Assembly: GCF_003284585.1 (NCBI RefSeq) | Contig: NZ_QKRX01000009.1 | Coordinates: forward strand, 62,001-126,000 | Direction of reading: 5' to 3' | Origin: Nitrincola tibetensis | GTDB taxonomy: Bacteria; Pseudomonadota; Gammaproteobacteria; Pseudomonadales; Balneatricaceae | DNA: 64,000 bases | Made by a program: the position numbers and the translations under genes | The notes under the pieces: model-generated | The model's input: the letters and a program-made list of their open reading frames with translations, nothing else | Told to the model about the DNA's origin: nothing | The model's database searches: none | In this document: positions 28,549 through 36,742 of the stretch, piece by piece | Numbering within the stretch: position 1 is the first letter of the stretch | How the letters are laid out: the number at the start of each line of letters is the position of its first letter

Positions 28549-29319
28549 TTAAAGTAATGCTTTTTCTAAAGACGCCTGCTGATCCTTCAGCCACCCCTCT
28601 AAGCCGTCTGTTTTTCGGATTAAAGGATCAACAACCCAAATCTTCTGATGATCAGACTCCTGCTGAGATAAACTCAACAGCAAATCTGCTTGATCTGCTG
28701 CAACAAGTGGTAAACTTAATGACATCGCCAATGGCAGCAATCGCTCATCTGTGACCGCCAAGGTTGAAATATCCTGTTCTAACAATAATTGATCAACGGC
28801 AAATGTCATTTTCTGAATTTCACGTTGCAACTTTCGACGTTGCTCTTCAATATTGGCAGCTGATTCTGGCCACACACGACTTAAATCCCGCGCCGAGATA
28901 TTGACCATAACCGTCAAGTTATTGCTATCTAACCAAAAGAAGTCCTCATCTGTTTCAGGTCGCAAACTGACTTTAGCACCACCTGGCGACAATTCGTAGG
29001 CGGCATCTATTGGAATTGTTCTAATTGAAGATTGGCGCAATAAAGGATACAGACTCAATGTGGGCACAACAGACTCGATGGTCAATACTGCATCTGCAAC
29101 GGGCAAGCTTGCTTGGTCAGCACGTGCGAGCCAACCTGCAATTCGGTTCATCGGCAAACGTTCGGGTGGTAAGTAGAGTGTTTCTATATCCGTCGACTGC
29201 AACAATGATTGACTTAAAGCAAACGTAATAGGCGCCACCGTTACAACAGATGCGGACTGACAAACAGCTGCAACACCGCACAGCAGCACTCCAACACACA
29301 GGTGTTTCACACACTTCAT
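28549..29319 (-). CDS. Divergent ZnuA-like periplasmic protein lacking metal-ligand histidines
   Basis: The 256-residue product has a signal peptide (MKCVKHLCVGVLLCGVAAVC, cut near residue 22-24) and the architecture of cluster A-I metal-binding proteins. The usual DPHxWLDP loop reads EDFFWLDSNN (His to Phe), and the domain-2 His is also missing; the mature protein has almost no His. ATG 29319 overlaps the permease stop (ATGA); the frame is open further upstream but that is permease sequence in another frame. A second, ligand-poor binding protein at the end of such an operon resembles FpvF of the Pseudomonas ferripyoverdine transporter (from memory). It could bind a chelate or partner with the first binding protein. 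Confidence 0.72.
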   Translation of the reverse strand: MKCVKHLCVGVLLCGVAAVCQSASVVTVAPITFALSQSLLQSTDIETLYLPPERLPMNRIAGWLARADQASLPVADAVLTIESVVPTLSLYPLLRQSSIRTIPIDAAYELSPGGAKVSLRPETDEDFFWLDSNNLTVMVNISARDLSRVWPESAANIEEQRRKLQREIQKMTFAVDQLLLEQDISTLAVTDERLLPLAMSLSLPLVAADQADLLLSLSQQESDHQKIWVVDPLIRKTDGLEGWLKDQQASLEKALL

Positions 29320-30194
29320 TGAATCACTCTCCAACGACGGATAATTAACGACAAGACAAAACCGACAGATGCAATCATGACAATTGCAGCACCGGATGGA
29401 ATCGGCAACGCTCCAGCCATCGGCAGCAATATACCCAAAATACAACTCAGGGTTGAAAACAGAACGGAATAGGCAAAAAACTCTCGACCATTTCGGCTGA
29501 TCATTCGTGCCGACGTCGCCGGAATAAGCAAGAGCGCACCTACAAGAATTGCCCCTACCACCTTCACCGAGGCCACAGTCACTAGGGCAATCAACAGAAT
29601 GAAAATATAATCATACAAACGTATATTCACGCCTCTAACGCGCGCAAGATCAGGAGATAGACTGGCCAAGAGCGCACGATTAGCGCCTTTGATAATAAGC
29701 ACTGCCGAGACGGCCGTGATGAGTAACAACACCCAAATATCCATATCCTTAACGGTTAAAATGGAACCGAAAAGAACATTTTCCAAAATATGGACATTGA
29801 CCTTTTTTGCAACATAGAGGATTAATGCTGCCCCCAACGCAATTGCAAAGGATAAAAACACACCCACCAGTGCGTCATAAGGAATATCAGTTCGACTCTT
29901 AATCCAATGCAATAACATGGCGAACAAAATGCAGAAGCAGAAAAGTGCGACAAAGGGCTGCGTTGCAGGCTCACCCAACAAAATCCCTAACGCTACACCC
30001 GTTAATGCACCATGCCCAACCGCCTCCGAAAAAAATGCGAGGCGCTTTACAATCACCAAGGGCCCAAGTGCACCTAATAGAGGGCCTATTAGTAAACCCG
30101 CAACCAAAGCGTTGGTTAAAAAGGCATATTGAAACATAGAAGGAAGCACGCCGATTTCATATAGGCTAAACACCCATTGACGAATAAACTCCAT
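29316..30194 (-). CDS. Metal-type ABC transporter permease (ZnuB/FpvE-like)
   Basis: This ABC-3 family inner-membrane permease has 292 residues and about eight or nine helices. Conserved stretches are FSEAVGHGALTGVALG and VGALLLIPATSARMISR. Its start overlaps the ATPase stop (TAATG) and its stop overlaps the second binding-protein gene. It forms the membrane channel of the importer encoded at 28549-31790. Confidence 0.9.
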   Translation of the reverse strand: MEFIRQWVFSLYEIGVLPSMFQYAFLTNALVAGLLIGPLLGALGPLVIVKRLAFFSEAVGHGALTGVALGILLGEPATQPFVALFCFCILFAMLLHWIKSRTDIPYDALVGVFLSFAIALGAALILYVAKKVNVHILENVLFGSILTVKDMDIWVLLLITAVSAVLIIKGANRALLASLSPDLARVRGVNIRLYDYIFILLIALVTVASVKVVGAILVGALLLIPATSARMISRNGREFFAYSVLFSTLSCILGILLPMAGALPIPSGAAIVMIASVGFVLSLIIRRWRVIQ

Positions 30195-30910
30195 TAAGCA
30201 ACTACCTCTTGATTGCGGTTCATCACTTTAGGTGTTTTAAGTCTCATCGTGCCCATGGCATGCAAATTCACTTGATGACCGACTAAGCCGCCATTGATTG
30301 ACCAAACCTCATCTGCATAGTCTGAAACCCAATCGGGATCATGATGCACAACCAGAAGGGTAACGCCCTGAGCCCTCAAGGAGAGCAACTCCTGAGTAAT
30401 TAATGCTTGAGCCGTGACATCTAGCCCTGTCATTGGCTCATCGACACACCACAAATGTCTCTTTTGACCCAGTGCTTGGGCAAACATTAACCTCTGACGC
30501 TCACCGCCTGACAATTGCCCAAGCCTAAGATGCTCTTTTCCTTCCAACCCGACTCGCTCAAGCAAGACTTCAACCTGAGAACGAACGCTGGATACTCGCT
30601 TAAAAAATAACGCTTTCGACGTTAATGTCGTGGTCAAGTACTCTTCTATCGTAATCGGCAAGGACGGCTCAAAGGCGAGTTGCTGAGGCACATACGCCAC
30701 TCCCCTATTCTTATCAGGCCAATGACGTTTAATTTGACCTTTGTGCGGCATTAATCCTAACAAACACTTGAGGAAAGATGACTTACCTGCTCCGTTGGGC
30801 CCAGTAATCGCATGCAAACGCCCTGACTGCAGGGTTGCCGAAATAGGCTTTAGTATTTCTACGTCGTTTAGAGAAAGAGACATCTCTTTGAGCTGAACTG
30901 TTACGGACAT
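30194..30910 (-). CDS. Metal-type ABC transporter ATPase (ZnuC/FpvD-like)
   Basis: The 238-residue ATPase has Walker A GPNGAGKSSFLKCLLG, signature LSGGERQRLMFAQAL, Walker B HLWCVDEPMTGLDV and the switch His in VVHHDPDWV. It is coupled to the permease by a one-base overlap and starts one base after the binding-protein stop. Confidence 0.92.
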   Translation of the reverse strand: MSVTVQLKEMSLSLNDVEILKPISATLQSGRLHAITGPNGAGKSSFLKCLLGLMPHKGQIKRHWPDKNRGVAYVPQQLAFEPSLPITIEEYLTTTLTSKALFFKRVSSVRSQVEVLLERVGLEGKEHLRLGQLSGGERQRLMFAQALGQKRHLWCVDEPMTGLDVTAQALITQELLSLRAQGVTLLVVHHDPDWVSDYADEVWSINGGLVGHQVNLHAMGTMRLKTPKVMNRNQEVVA

Positions 30911-30911
30911 C

Positions 30912-31790
30912 TTAGCCCCCTGCGGCTTTAGTTAAAGCCAGCACTAGGGTTTGTAAGTTATGCTCCATTTCACGCATAACAAGCTCAGCATCATAGTCAC
31001 CGTGTGTCATGTGTGAGAAGTGAAAGATACCAATGCCCGTTGCTTGTTCAATGACGTCAACGTAACGATTTTCCATATTCAATTCAGTGAATAAAACCTG
31101 TATGTTGGCCGCTTTGATTCGATCAATGGTGTTTTGTAATTGACTTGCATTGGGCTCTACACCATGAGCGGGTTCAATCACTGTATCAACACCTATGCCA
31201 AACTCTTGCAAAAAATATCCATACGCATTATGCGTGCTTGCGATTCGAACCCCTGTTAAATCAAGGTCCATAATACTGGCTTGATAGCGATTTTTTAGCC
31301 CTCTCAACTCACGCGCATAGCGTAATGCGTTGGCTTGAAAATACGCTGCATTTTCGGGATCAAGCCGCCCCAACTCAGCGGTAATCGTATAGATTTGACG
31401 TATGGCTGCATCTATTGAAACAAATGTATGCGGGTTATAGGTGTTACTTCCCCGCCCAGAAGACAAGAGCGGCAAGTCTTTATTCGCATATACGACATGC
31501 AGGTTCGGTAGATCTAAACCCTCTAATGCATGCGATGCAAATTCATCATGCCCTATCCCATTTAAAACCAGCACATCCATTTCCAGTAAGCGTTTCAAAT
31601 CAGAAGGCTGTAGCTCATAGCTATGCGGATTAAAGCCACTGGAAATCAAGGGCAATATTTCGGCCTTGTCACCTACTATTTGGCTAACATAACTGTAATA
31701 GGGATGCAAAGTAATCCCCACAACCAAGGGCTTTGCCCAAGCACTGCTTGTCGATAATAAAACACTGATAAGAACAACTAACCATTTCAT
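30912..31790 (-). CDS. Metal-binding periplasmic protein (ZnuA/FpvC-like)
   Basis: The 292-residue protein has a signal peptide (about 1-20, cut near AWA-KP) and a cluster A-I fold. The three usual ligand histidines are present: NPHSYELQPSD, NPHTFVSID and STHNAYGYF; the fourth position is in ELNMENRYV. It lacks the long His-rich loop of many ZnuA proteins. ATG 31790 overlaps the upstream stop (ATGA) and is preferred to 31814. The metal could be zinc, manganese or iron; the Fur-type promoter of the operon favours iron, an inference. Confidence 0.85.
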   Translation of the reverse strand: MKWLVVLISVLLSTSSAWAKPLVVGITLHPYYSYVSQIVGDKAEILPLISSGFNPHSYELQPSDLKRLLEMDVLVLNGIGHDEFASHALEGLDLPNLHVVYANKDLPLLSSGRGSNTYNPHTFVSIDAAIRQIYTITAELGRLDPENAAYFQANALRYARELRGLKNRYQASIMDLDLTGVRIASTHNAYGYFLQEFGIGVDTVIEPAHGVEPNASQLQNTIDRIKAANIQVLFTELNMENRYVDVIEQATGIGIFHFSHMTHGDYDAELVMREMEHNLQTLVLALTKAAGG

Positions 31791-32314
31791 TTGAGAGTAT
31801 CCAAACGGTGCCAATGCGATAAATCATGGCATTCACTAATCATAGGAATCGGACTTTCATGAAATAAAATCCGCGCCTCTTCATTTAAGTCCAGCATAAA
31901 GTGACCATGCATACCAACGGCTGAAACAAGCAAGTAACAGCCTTTTTCAATCGCTCGCCAAGTTTGAGATTGATGCGTAAACGGAGGAATTTGTGCCATA
32001 ATCAGCTGATCGATATCAGGCCAATCACCCACATCCCCCGTGACAAATTCAATTTCTTGGATCGCTATGGATAACTCCGTCAGCAATTGCTGCTCAACGG
32101 GATTAAGCTCGACACTCGGCACATGGACATGCGTTTCCGTTCGCACTGAAATACCTATCGCACCAATCGCTAAAACAGCCGCAATAAAGAGCCAAACCCA
32201 CAGGGTTTCAAGACGACCATCATCTGGGCGAACAGTTTCAATGAACTCAGAGGAAGTACCCGCATCGAAGCCCAAGGCTTCGTTGCGCGTCGTGTGGTGA
32301 CTAGAATTCAGCAT
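31787..32314 (-). CDS. DUF6162-type single-pass membrane protein
   Basis: The function is unknown. The product (about 175 residues from ATG 32314; ATG 32320 is equally possible) has a cytoplasmic N-terminus, one transmembrane helix (TLWVWLFIAAVLAIGAIGIS) and a periplasmic domain. That domain starts with a His-rich patch (ETHVHVP) and includes GMHGHF and a C-terminal HDLSHWH. The resemblance is to DUF6162 proteins, which sit beside metal-type ABC transporters, and to FpvH of Pseudomonas by memory. It overlaps both neighbours, so it is made with the transporter. The His patches suggest a metal-handling role. Confidence 0.7.
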   Translation of the reverse strand: MLNSSHHTTRNEALGFDAGTSSEFIETVRPDDGRLETLWVWLFIAAVLAIGAIGISVRTETHVHVPSVELNPVEQQLLTELSIAIQEIEFVTGDVGDWPDIDQLIMAQIPPFTHQSQTWRAIEKGCYLLVSAVGMHGHFMLDLNEEARILFHESPIPMISECHDLSHWHRLDTLK

Positions 32315-32603
32315 AATCATACTCTGCAGGGTCTTCGTGACCTGCATCAAACTGAATGTAGAATTCCTCGTCAGACCAGTCAAAGTGCACTTTTGAGAAT
32401 TGATCGGCCTTCGCGCGAGCGATTACATCGTCATCATAGGTATACATGACGACTTCGCTACCGATCGCATCGCTACCATCACTAAAGCCAACTTCACACT
32501 CCACACCCTGCGCTGTTTTCTGGCAATCGATGTATGGATAATGCGCCCATGCATTCAACGAACAGACAGCCAACACCGTTGCAAAACAATATTTACTTAG
32601 CAT
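32301..32603 (-). CDS. Small secreted acidic protein, predicted mature N-terminal His
   Basis: The 100-residue product has a signal peptide ending LNAWA, so cleavage should leave His as the first mature residue (HYPYIDC). Two Cys (IDCQKT and VECEVG) could form a disulfide, and the C-terminus is very acidic with many Tyr and Asp. No family was recognised. It lies 14 bases after the DUF4198 gene and overlaps the DUF6162 gene. An exposed N-terminal His next to acidic residues would suit copper, nickel or iron binding, but this is inference. Confidence 0.68.
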   Translation of the reverse strand: MLSKYCFATVLAVCSLNAWAHYPYIDCQKTAQGVECEVGFSDGSDAIGSEVVMYTYDDDVIARAKADQFSKVHFDWSDEEFYIQFDAGHEDPAEYDYAEF

Positions 32604-32617
32604 TAAACCACCCAAAA

Positions 32618-33439
32618 CTATTCAGGTATGACTTCAAATGAAAGCATATAGGTCACGCCAGCCTGATCCGCCAAAGGACTATCAATGGAGCGACGCATAT
32701 TGGTGCTTAGCAAGTGAGGCCCTGTTTTTTCAGGTGTGAAGCGCAATACGCCTTCGCTGTCTGTTTTAAGATCCATTTGCATACGTGACGAACGCCAAGC
32801 CGTTCCACCAGGAACCACCTCAACATCTAGATCCGCTACAGGCTCACCATTGAAGGTAAACTTAAAGCTTGCCTCTTCACCAATGACAATATCACTTGGA
32901 TGGGTGATCGCATTAAGCTCAAAGCCTTGCCCTGTTGGTTCAAGCACTATGCGTGTTGGTGCTTTTTGAGTGACATAAAATTGAATAATGTTTTGAACCA
33001 TAGTGGTACGAACATCGCGTGCATCTTCAGGCAACTGGGAGGCTATCTCCAACTTATTCCCCATAATACGACGCGCGGTATCACGTCCGCCCACGACATA
33101 ACTTGTCATGTAACGAACAGGGGTGACTAATTCGACTTTATAAGTTCCTTGCTCGTTCAACTGAACATCAAAGACGCTACGACGCTGACCTTTAAAATAA
33201 GGCCCAACACGCTCGCGCTCTCCACCTGGACGGTAAATAGCGACATTATCGACACCGAGAGGCTTGTCGAAGCTAAAAACACCATGAGAGGCCGTGGCAT
33301 CCACTGTAATCCAATGCCCCTCATCTGTAGACAAATTAAACTCGCTTGGCAGCATCCACATAGGGTGTGCAGCCGCATGCCCAGCAATCAGACCAACTGA
33401 CAATGCAGCGGCACCCAATAGTTTTTTTGCTTTACTCAC
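32618..33439 (-). CDS. DUF4198 periplasmic protein, predicted mature N-terminal His
   Basis: The 273-residue protein has a signal peptide ending GHAAA and a predicted mature start HPMWMLPSEF. It matches DUF4198 proteins, relatives of the periplasmic domain of nickel/cobalt importers, with conserved VDATASHGVF near the start and Ig-like beta domains after. Mature N-terminal His is used for metal binding in CopC- and NikM-like proteins. The start is GTG 33439, whose GTGA overlaps the DUF2271 stop, with AGGAG upstream. It is co-transcribed with a metal-type ABC importer. Confidence 0.82.
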   Translation of the reverse strand: MSKAKKLLGAAALSVGLIAGHAAAHPMWMLPSEFNLSTDEGHWITVDATASHGVFSFDKPLGVDNVAIYRPGGERERVGPYFKGQRRSVFDVQLNEQGTYKVELVTPVRYMTSYVVGGRDTARRIMGNKLEIASQLPEDARDVRTTMVQNIIQFYVTQKAPTRIVLEPTGQGFELNAITHPSDIVIGEEASFKFTFNGEPVADLDVEVVPGGTAWRSSRMQMDLKTDSEGVLRFTPEKTGPHLLSTNMRRSIDSPLADQAGVTYMLSFEVIPE

Positions 33440-33936
33440 TTAGCGTCTCCTGTAGAAAGAATAATTTCGCCCAACTCTTCAGTCGGATCAATGACTATGC
33501 GCTGGTTGGCAACACCTAACTCAACCGCGCCTCTGACCCAACTGCGATTCCCGTGCTCACGAGCAGCCTCAACATTAATGTAGTAAGTGCCTGCAGGAAC
33601 TGGCTGGCCTTTTTGGTCAACCCCATCCCAAGTGACGGTGTAAGTACCGGGGCGTTTAGTCGCGCCTGTCACGGCATCTAACTCACCCTGATCATAGCGA
33701 CCTGCTTTTCTCCACCAACGACGCATGTCTTTTAACCAATCAGGCTCTTTGCGCCATACTTCAATGGTTCTGACCGTTTCTTCCTGATCATTTTCCACCC
33801 AAATTGCAACATAAGGGCGGTAATACATCGGCCCAGCAATAGCTGGGATAGTCACCTCAATATCAACGGGTTGTGCATGTGAATTAAAGGCCAATCCACT
33901 CACAAGACAGACCCCAAGCACCCATTTACTTTTCAC
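33436..33936 (-). CDS. DUF2271 periplasmic protein
   Basis: The 166-residue product has a signal peptide (cleavage near SHA-QP) and a DUF2271 domain: PYVAIWVENDQEETVRTIEV, RRWWRKAGRYD and PGTYTVTWDGVDQKGQPVPAG, a FlgD-like Ig fold. The start is probably GTG 33936, with GGAG eight bases upstream; GTG 33945 has that GGAG too close. It is the first gene of the operon. DUF2271 and DUF4198 genes often occur together near iron-uptake or PepSY genes; their roles are not established. Confidence 0.82.
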   Translation of the reverse strand: MKSKWVLGVCLVSGLAFNSHAQPVDIEVTIPAIAGPMYYRPYVAIWVENDQEETVRTIEVWRKEPDWLKDMRRWWRKAGRYDQGELDAVTGATKRPGTYTVTWDGVDQKGQPVPAGTYYINVEAAREHGNRSWVRGAVELGVANQRIVIDPTEELGEIILSTGDAK

Positions 33937-34034
33937 GTTTCTCACTCCAAAGATGTAATGAAATCTTTAAACCCGCTCAACTCAGTAACATTCTGCCCCT
34001 AACAACACAGCTCAATAACCCACCCTTTTTGACT

Positions 34035-34057
34035 AAAAATAAGAAGGCTTAACCTTC
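34035..34057 (-). terminator. Terminator-like hairpin in the leader of the metal ABC operon
   Basis: On the minus strand GAAGG-TTAAG-CCTTC is followed by TTATTTTTAG. An outer pairing of ACCCTT with AAGGGT encloses it and could compete. It could end a short iron-regulated RNA of about 150 bases or act as an attenuator. Confidence 0.4.
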
Positions 34058-34203
34058 GAGACTGGAAGGGTGTTGGACTTAGCACTGATCTAGCGCAGAA
34101 AAGGCAATAATGACCCAGCCCGAGAGTCTTCTCGCCACCCACATACGAGTGTTTTTTGGTTAGAAATAAATCCACACAGAAAAACAAGCACTTAATAAGC
34201 AGA

Positions 34204-34232
34204 AAGTTACTATTAATGATAATCGTTGTCAA
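34204..34232 (-). promoter_or_regulatory. Fur-box promoter of the DUF2271-ABC operon
   Basis: On the minus strand TTGACA, a 17-base spacer and TAACTT form a promoter. A Fur-like ACGATTATCATTAAT lies in the spacer. Iron repression is inferred. Confidence 0.68.
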
Positions 34233-34392
34233 CAACGTTAGCATTAATGAATTGTAAAGTTACGTTAACTTGCATCTAATCTGCTAAAAAATATGATTTT
34301 TTGATTTAATAGAGGTCATTCATGGTTAAGTGAATATTGAGGGATTAAATATTGTCTTGCTCAACGAGTATTGATCAAATGATATTCCAACC

Positions 34393-35814
34393 TCAGAGCT
34401 GCTCTTCTACCATTTCAAACAACCACTCTTTGGTTAAACGTCGGGCCTCCTTTGAATCAAATGCGGGTTGATGCTCAAAACCTGGATTTATTGGAAGCGA
34501 CATAGGGCCTGAGACATGCAGACCTGATCCTGAATGAACCGTCCCATCTCCTGGCGCATTGGCGGGTTGTAGCTCGTAGTGTGTAATTAGCCTGGGAACT
34601 GGCTCAAACCCTCCAAAGTCAACCACCAACACCATCCTTGACCATGTAAAAATGCCACGACCATTAGTGTCTTGAAAGGTATCGTCTGGTGGAATATCCT
34701 CCGTTTCGGTTTGCTTCCATTCAACAGAATCCCAAGATGAATGCTCAGTATCATCTGAGTAAAACATACGAGGGTTGGGGTGGAATGCACTGGGACCAAG
34801 CTGAGCATGAAAAGACTCTGCATTCTTGAGTGCCTTGACATATGAAATGTAAGCTTCACTTTCATTGTCACTGCCGGGATTAAGATGCTCTTTGTAAACC
34901 AATCGCCACCAATCGCTTTGATTGCTGTATATTTCGGAATAGGGATTCGCAGCAGGTTTTGACCAAAGCTTAGAACCATCCTTCCCTGTGCAATGCAACC
35001 ATGCTTTAGCGCCGTTGACTGTTTTGTGCCATTGATTCGGCAGTAACTGCAAAACCCCAGGCATGTTTGCGGCGGTGGCCGTAACTTCCTGTTGGTTTGC
35101 TCCGAGGACATGTCGCTCTATTCCTGCGCCCTCAAACCCAGCCAATATTCGCTTATAGGCCGCAGGAGCGCCTTCGCAGGGCAGTGCTCCGTGGATGACA
35201 CCATGCACCTCTTCAGCACCACCATGTAGTTGCGTGTAGGCACGAGAGACAAGCCCGCCCATAGAGTGTGTGATTATAATTGGTTTAAGCACTTGAACAT
35301 CTGTGCCTTGGTATTTTTTTGCCGTGCCCTCAAGTGCTTTTCTAACTGTATCCCCTAAATCCCTACCGGAATTTAGATTATCATCCGTCCAGTTGTAGGG
35401 GGGTGCCCAAACTTCATAATGCAGCGCTGAACAACCTCTAGGCAGTAAGCCATTTTCAGGTAGAGTGGCTGAGACTTGAAGCCAAGCAAGAAAGCCTGAA
35501 TAGGAGCCTTGCAGCACCCCACCCCAGCCTCGATCAATGCGTTCTTGCAAGAAGGGGTGCTGAGGGTTTGACTCTCCTAGATCGACTTCAAGATAATCTG
35601 GGCTATAGGGAGCAGCATCTAAACCGATTAATTCAGCCCTCTTTTCTACAGCATTACTTCTGGCAAGGCGAATAGCATTCCCAATATTATCCAAAGGCTC
35701 CCAAACTATTCGTTTATCCTGCTTGATTCGAAGACGACTACCCATTAAGCCTGGTACAAAAATGATGGGCACCGCAAAGGATTTTGGGCAATACTGCACT
35801 GACGAATGACTCAT
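34393..35814 (-). CDS. Tle-type lipase, probable type VI secretion phospholipase effector
   Basis: The 473-residue alpha/beta hydrolase has an oxyanion-type opening IIFVPGLMGSRL and a nucleophile elbow THSMGG (Ser184), a variant of GxSxG. There is no signal peptide, as expected for a T6SS cargo. The upstream gene encodes a Tli4-type immunity protein, which points to the Tle4 group of phospholipases that attack rival membranes. Its ribosome binding site AGGAGG overlaps the immunity-gene stop, so the two are translationally linked. A DUF4123 adaptor gene precedes both. The catalytic Asp and His were not assigned. Confidence 0.8.
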   Translation of the reverse strand: MSHSSVQYCPKSFAVPIIFVPGLMGSRLRIKQDKRIVWEPLDNIGNAIRLARSNAVEKRAELIGLDAAPYSPDYLEVDLGESNPQHPFLQERIDRGWGGVLQGSYSGFLAWLQVSATLPENGLLPRGCSALHYEVWAPPYNWTDDNLNSGRDLGDTVRKALEGTAKKYQGTDVQVLKPIIITHSMGGLVSRAYTQLHGGAEEVHGVIHGALPCEGAPAAYKRILAGFEGAGIERHVLGANQQEVTATAANMPGVLQLLPNQWHKTVNGAKAWLHCTGKDGSKLWSKPAANPYSEIYSNQSDWWRLVYKEHLNPGSDNESEAYISYVKALKNAESFHAQLGPSAFHPNPRMFYSDDTEHSSWDSVEWKQTETEDIPPDDTFQDTNGRGIFTWSRMVLVVDFGGFEPVPRLITHYELQPANAPGDGTVHSGSGLHVSGPMSLPINPGFEHQPAFDSKEARRLTKEWLFEMVEEQL

Positions 35815-35817
35815 TGA

Positions 35818-36738
35818 TTACCTCCTTACCTGAATGCTATTAATAAGCATATCCCAATACTTATCCGCCTCTTTCTCTGTGATTGGTGATTGACCAAAGT
35901 TTTTACGGTAATCAAAGTATCTAACCGAAATTCGATAACCATGACGATTTCGCGTGGTTTGCTGCCCTAGAAGGGCATAATAAAATAAATAATCTTTATT
36001 ATCTTTTGCCTCCCTCCCTAGGAAACCTGCAACATTAATTTCCCGTCCAATATTGCTATTCAGAGCCTCAAGTTCAACTTCCCTACCACCAGGCTGACGA
36101 AGGATATAACCTATCTGCACTCCTAACGACTTCTCAGTAGGATGATAAAAACTAGCCCCCACTGCTTCAGATTTAACAGGCAAAGCAATGAATGCATCTT
36201 CGAGGCAAGTTCCTTCTTCACTTGGAATTTCATCAGGATCGCGAGGACGAGCTGCGTTGGCAACAGCCAGTAGATGCGCGTGATAATCAATAGGACTTTC
36301 CAAGTCCACCACAGTGCTCGCACGAAACACTACACCACCCGATGAAAAATACGCGTCTTCTTCCCAGATGTGATTTAAGTCTATCCCCAGAGATGAGAAA
36401 TCATTGTATCGTGATACAACATGCACACCCTCGATTGTTTGTGCATCTCGGAATATTTGCGGCGTTCCATTATCTGAAACATCCCCTTTTTTTAAGGCTC
36501 TAATTTGTTCGTTTGCAATGCGTAGTGCTTCATTATTATCACCTAGAGCCAAGCGTTTAAGCCGTACTCCATAGACAGATCCATCATGCCGCACCAGTTG
36601 AAAACTTACGGGTATCTCAATTAATACTCGTCCAATACAGTAGGTTTTTGTGTCTCCAGAGTTCGCCATTGTTGTCCATCCTATGACTGTCAGTACGAAT
36701 AGCCACCTCAAATATGGCTGCTTTATTTTAAATTTCAT
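35818..36738 (-). CDS. Tli4-type T6SS immunity protein
   Basis: The 306-residue product has an N-terminal signal/anchor (about 10-27) and the Tli4-like opening TYCIGRVLIEIPVSFQL. The C-terminal half contains YHPTEKSLGVQIGYILRQPGG. It is probably periplasmic, where it would neutralise the lipase. It lies directly upstream of the lipase gene, an effector-immunity pair in which immunity is translated first. Confidence 0.82.
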   Translation of the reverse strand: MKFKIKQPYLRWLFVLTVIGWTTMANSGDTKTYCIGRVLIEIPVSFQLVRHDGSVYGVRLKRLALGDNNEALRIANEQIRALKKGDVSDNGTPQIFRDAQTIEGVHVVSRYNDFSSLGIDLNHIWEEDAYFSSGGVVFRASTVVDLESPIDYHAHLLAVANAARPRDPDEIPSEEGTCLEDAFIALPVKSEAVGASFYHPTEKSLGVQIGYILRQPGGREVELEALNSNIGREINVAGFLGREAKDNKDYLFYYALLGQQTTRNRHGYRISVRYFDYRKNFGQSPITEKEADKYWDMLINSIQVRR

Positions 36739-36742
36739 TCGG

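Larger units (their letters stand above)
33937..34392. other. Intergenic region: Fur-box promoter, structured leader, no gene
   Basis: About 450 bases hold the operon promoter (34204-34232), a 250-base leader with a terminator-like hairpin (34035-34057), and about 150 bases past the end of the lipase gene. A short open frame (33999-34244) is probably chance. No terminator was seen after the lipase gene. Confidence 0.6.

Noticed and set aside
28549-31790. Naming the transporter znuABC
   Set aside because: The genes are in an iron-type context with a Fur-like promoter, a second ligand-free binding protein and DUF6162. The metal cannot be set from sequence.
33999-34244. An 81-codon open frame upstream of the DUF2271 gene
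   Set aside because: It covers the Fur promoter, has no ribosome binding site I could see and resembles no protein family. The DNA is better explained as a promoter and leader.
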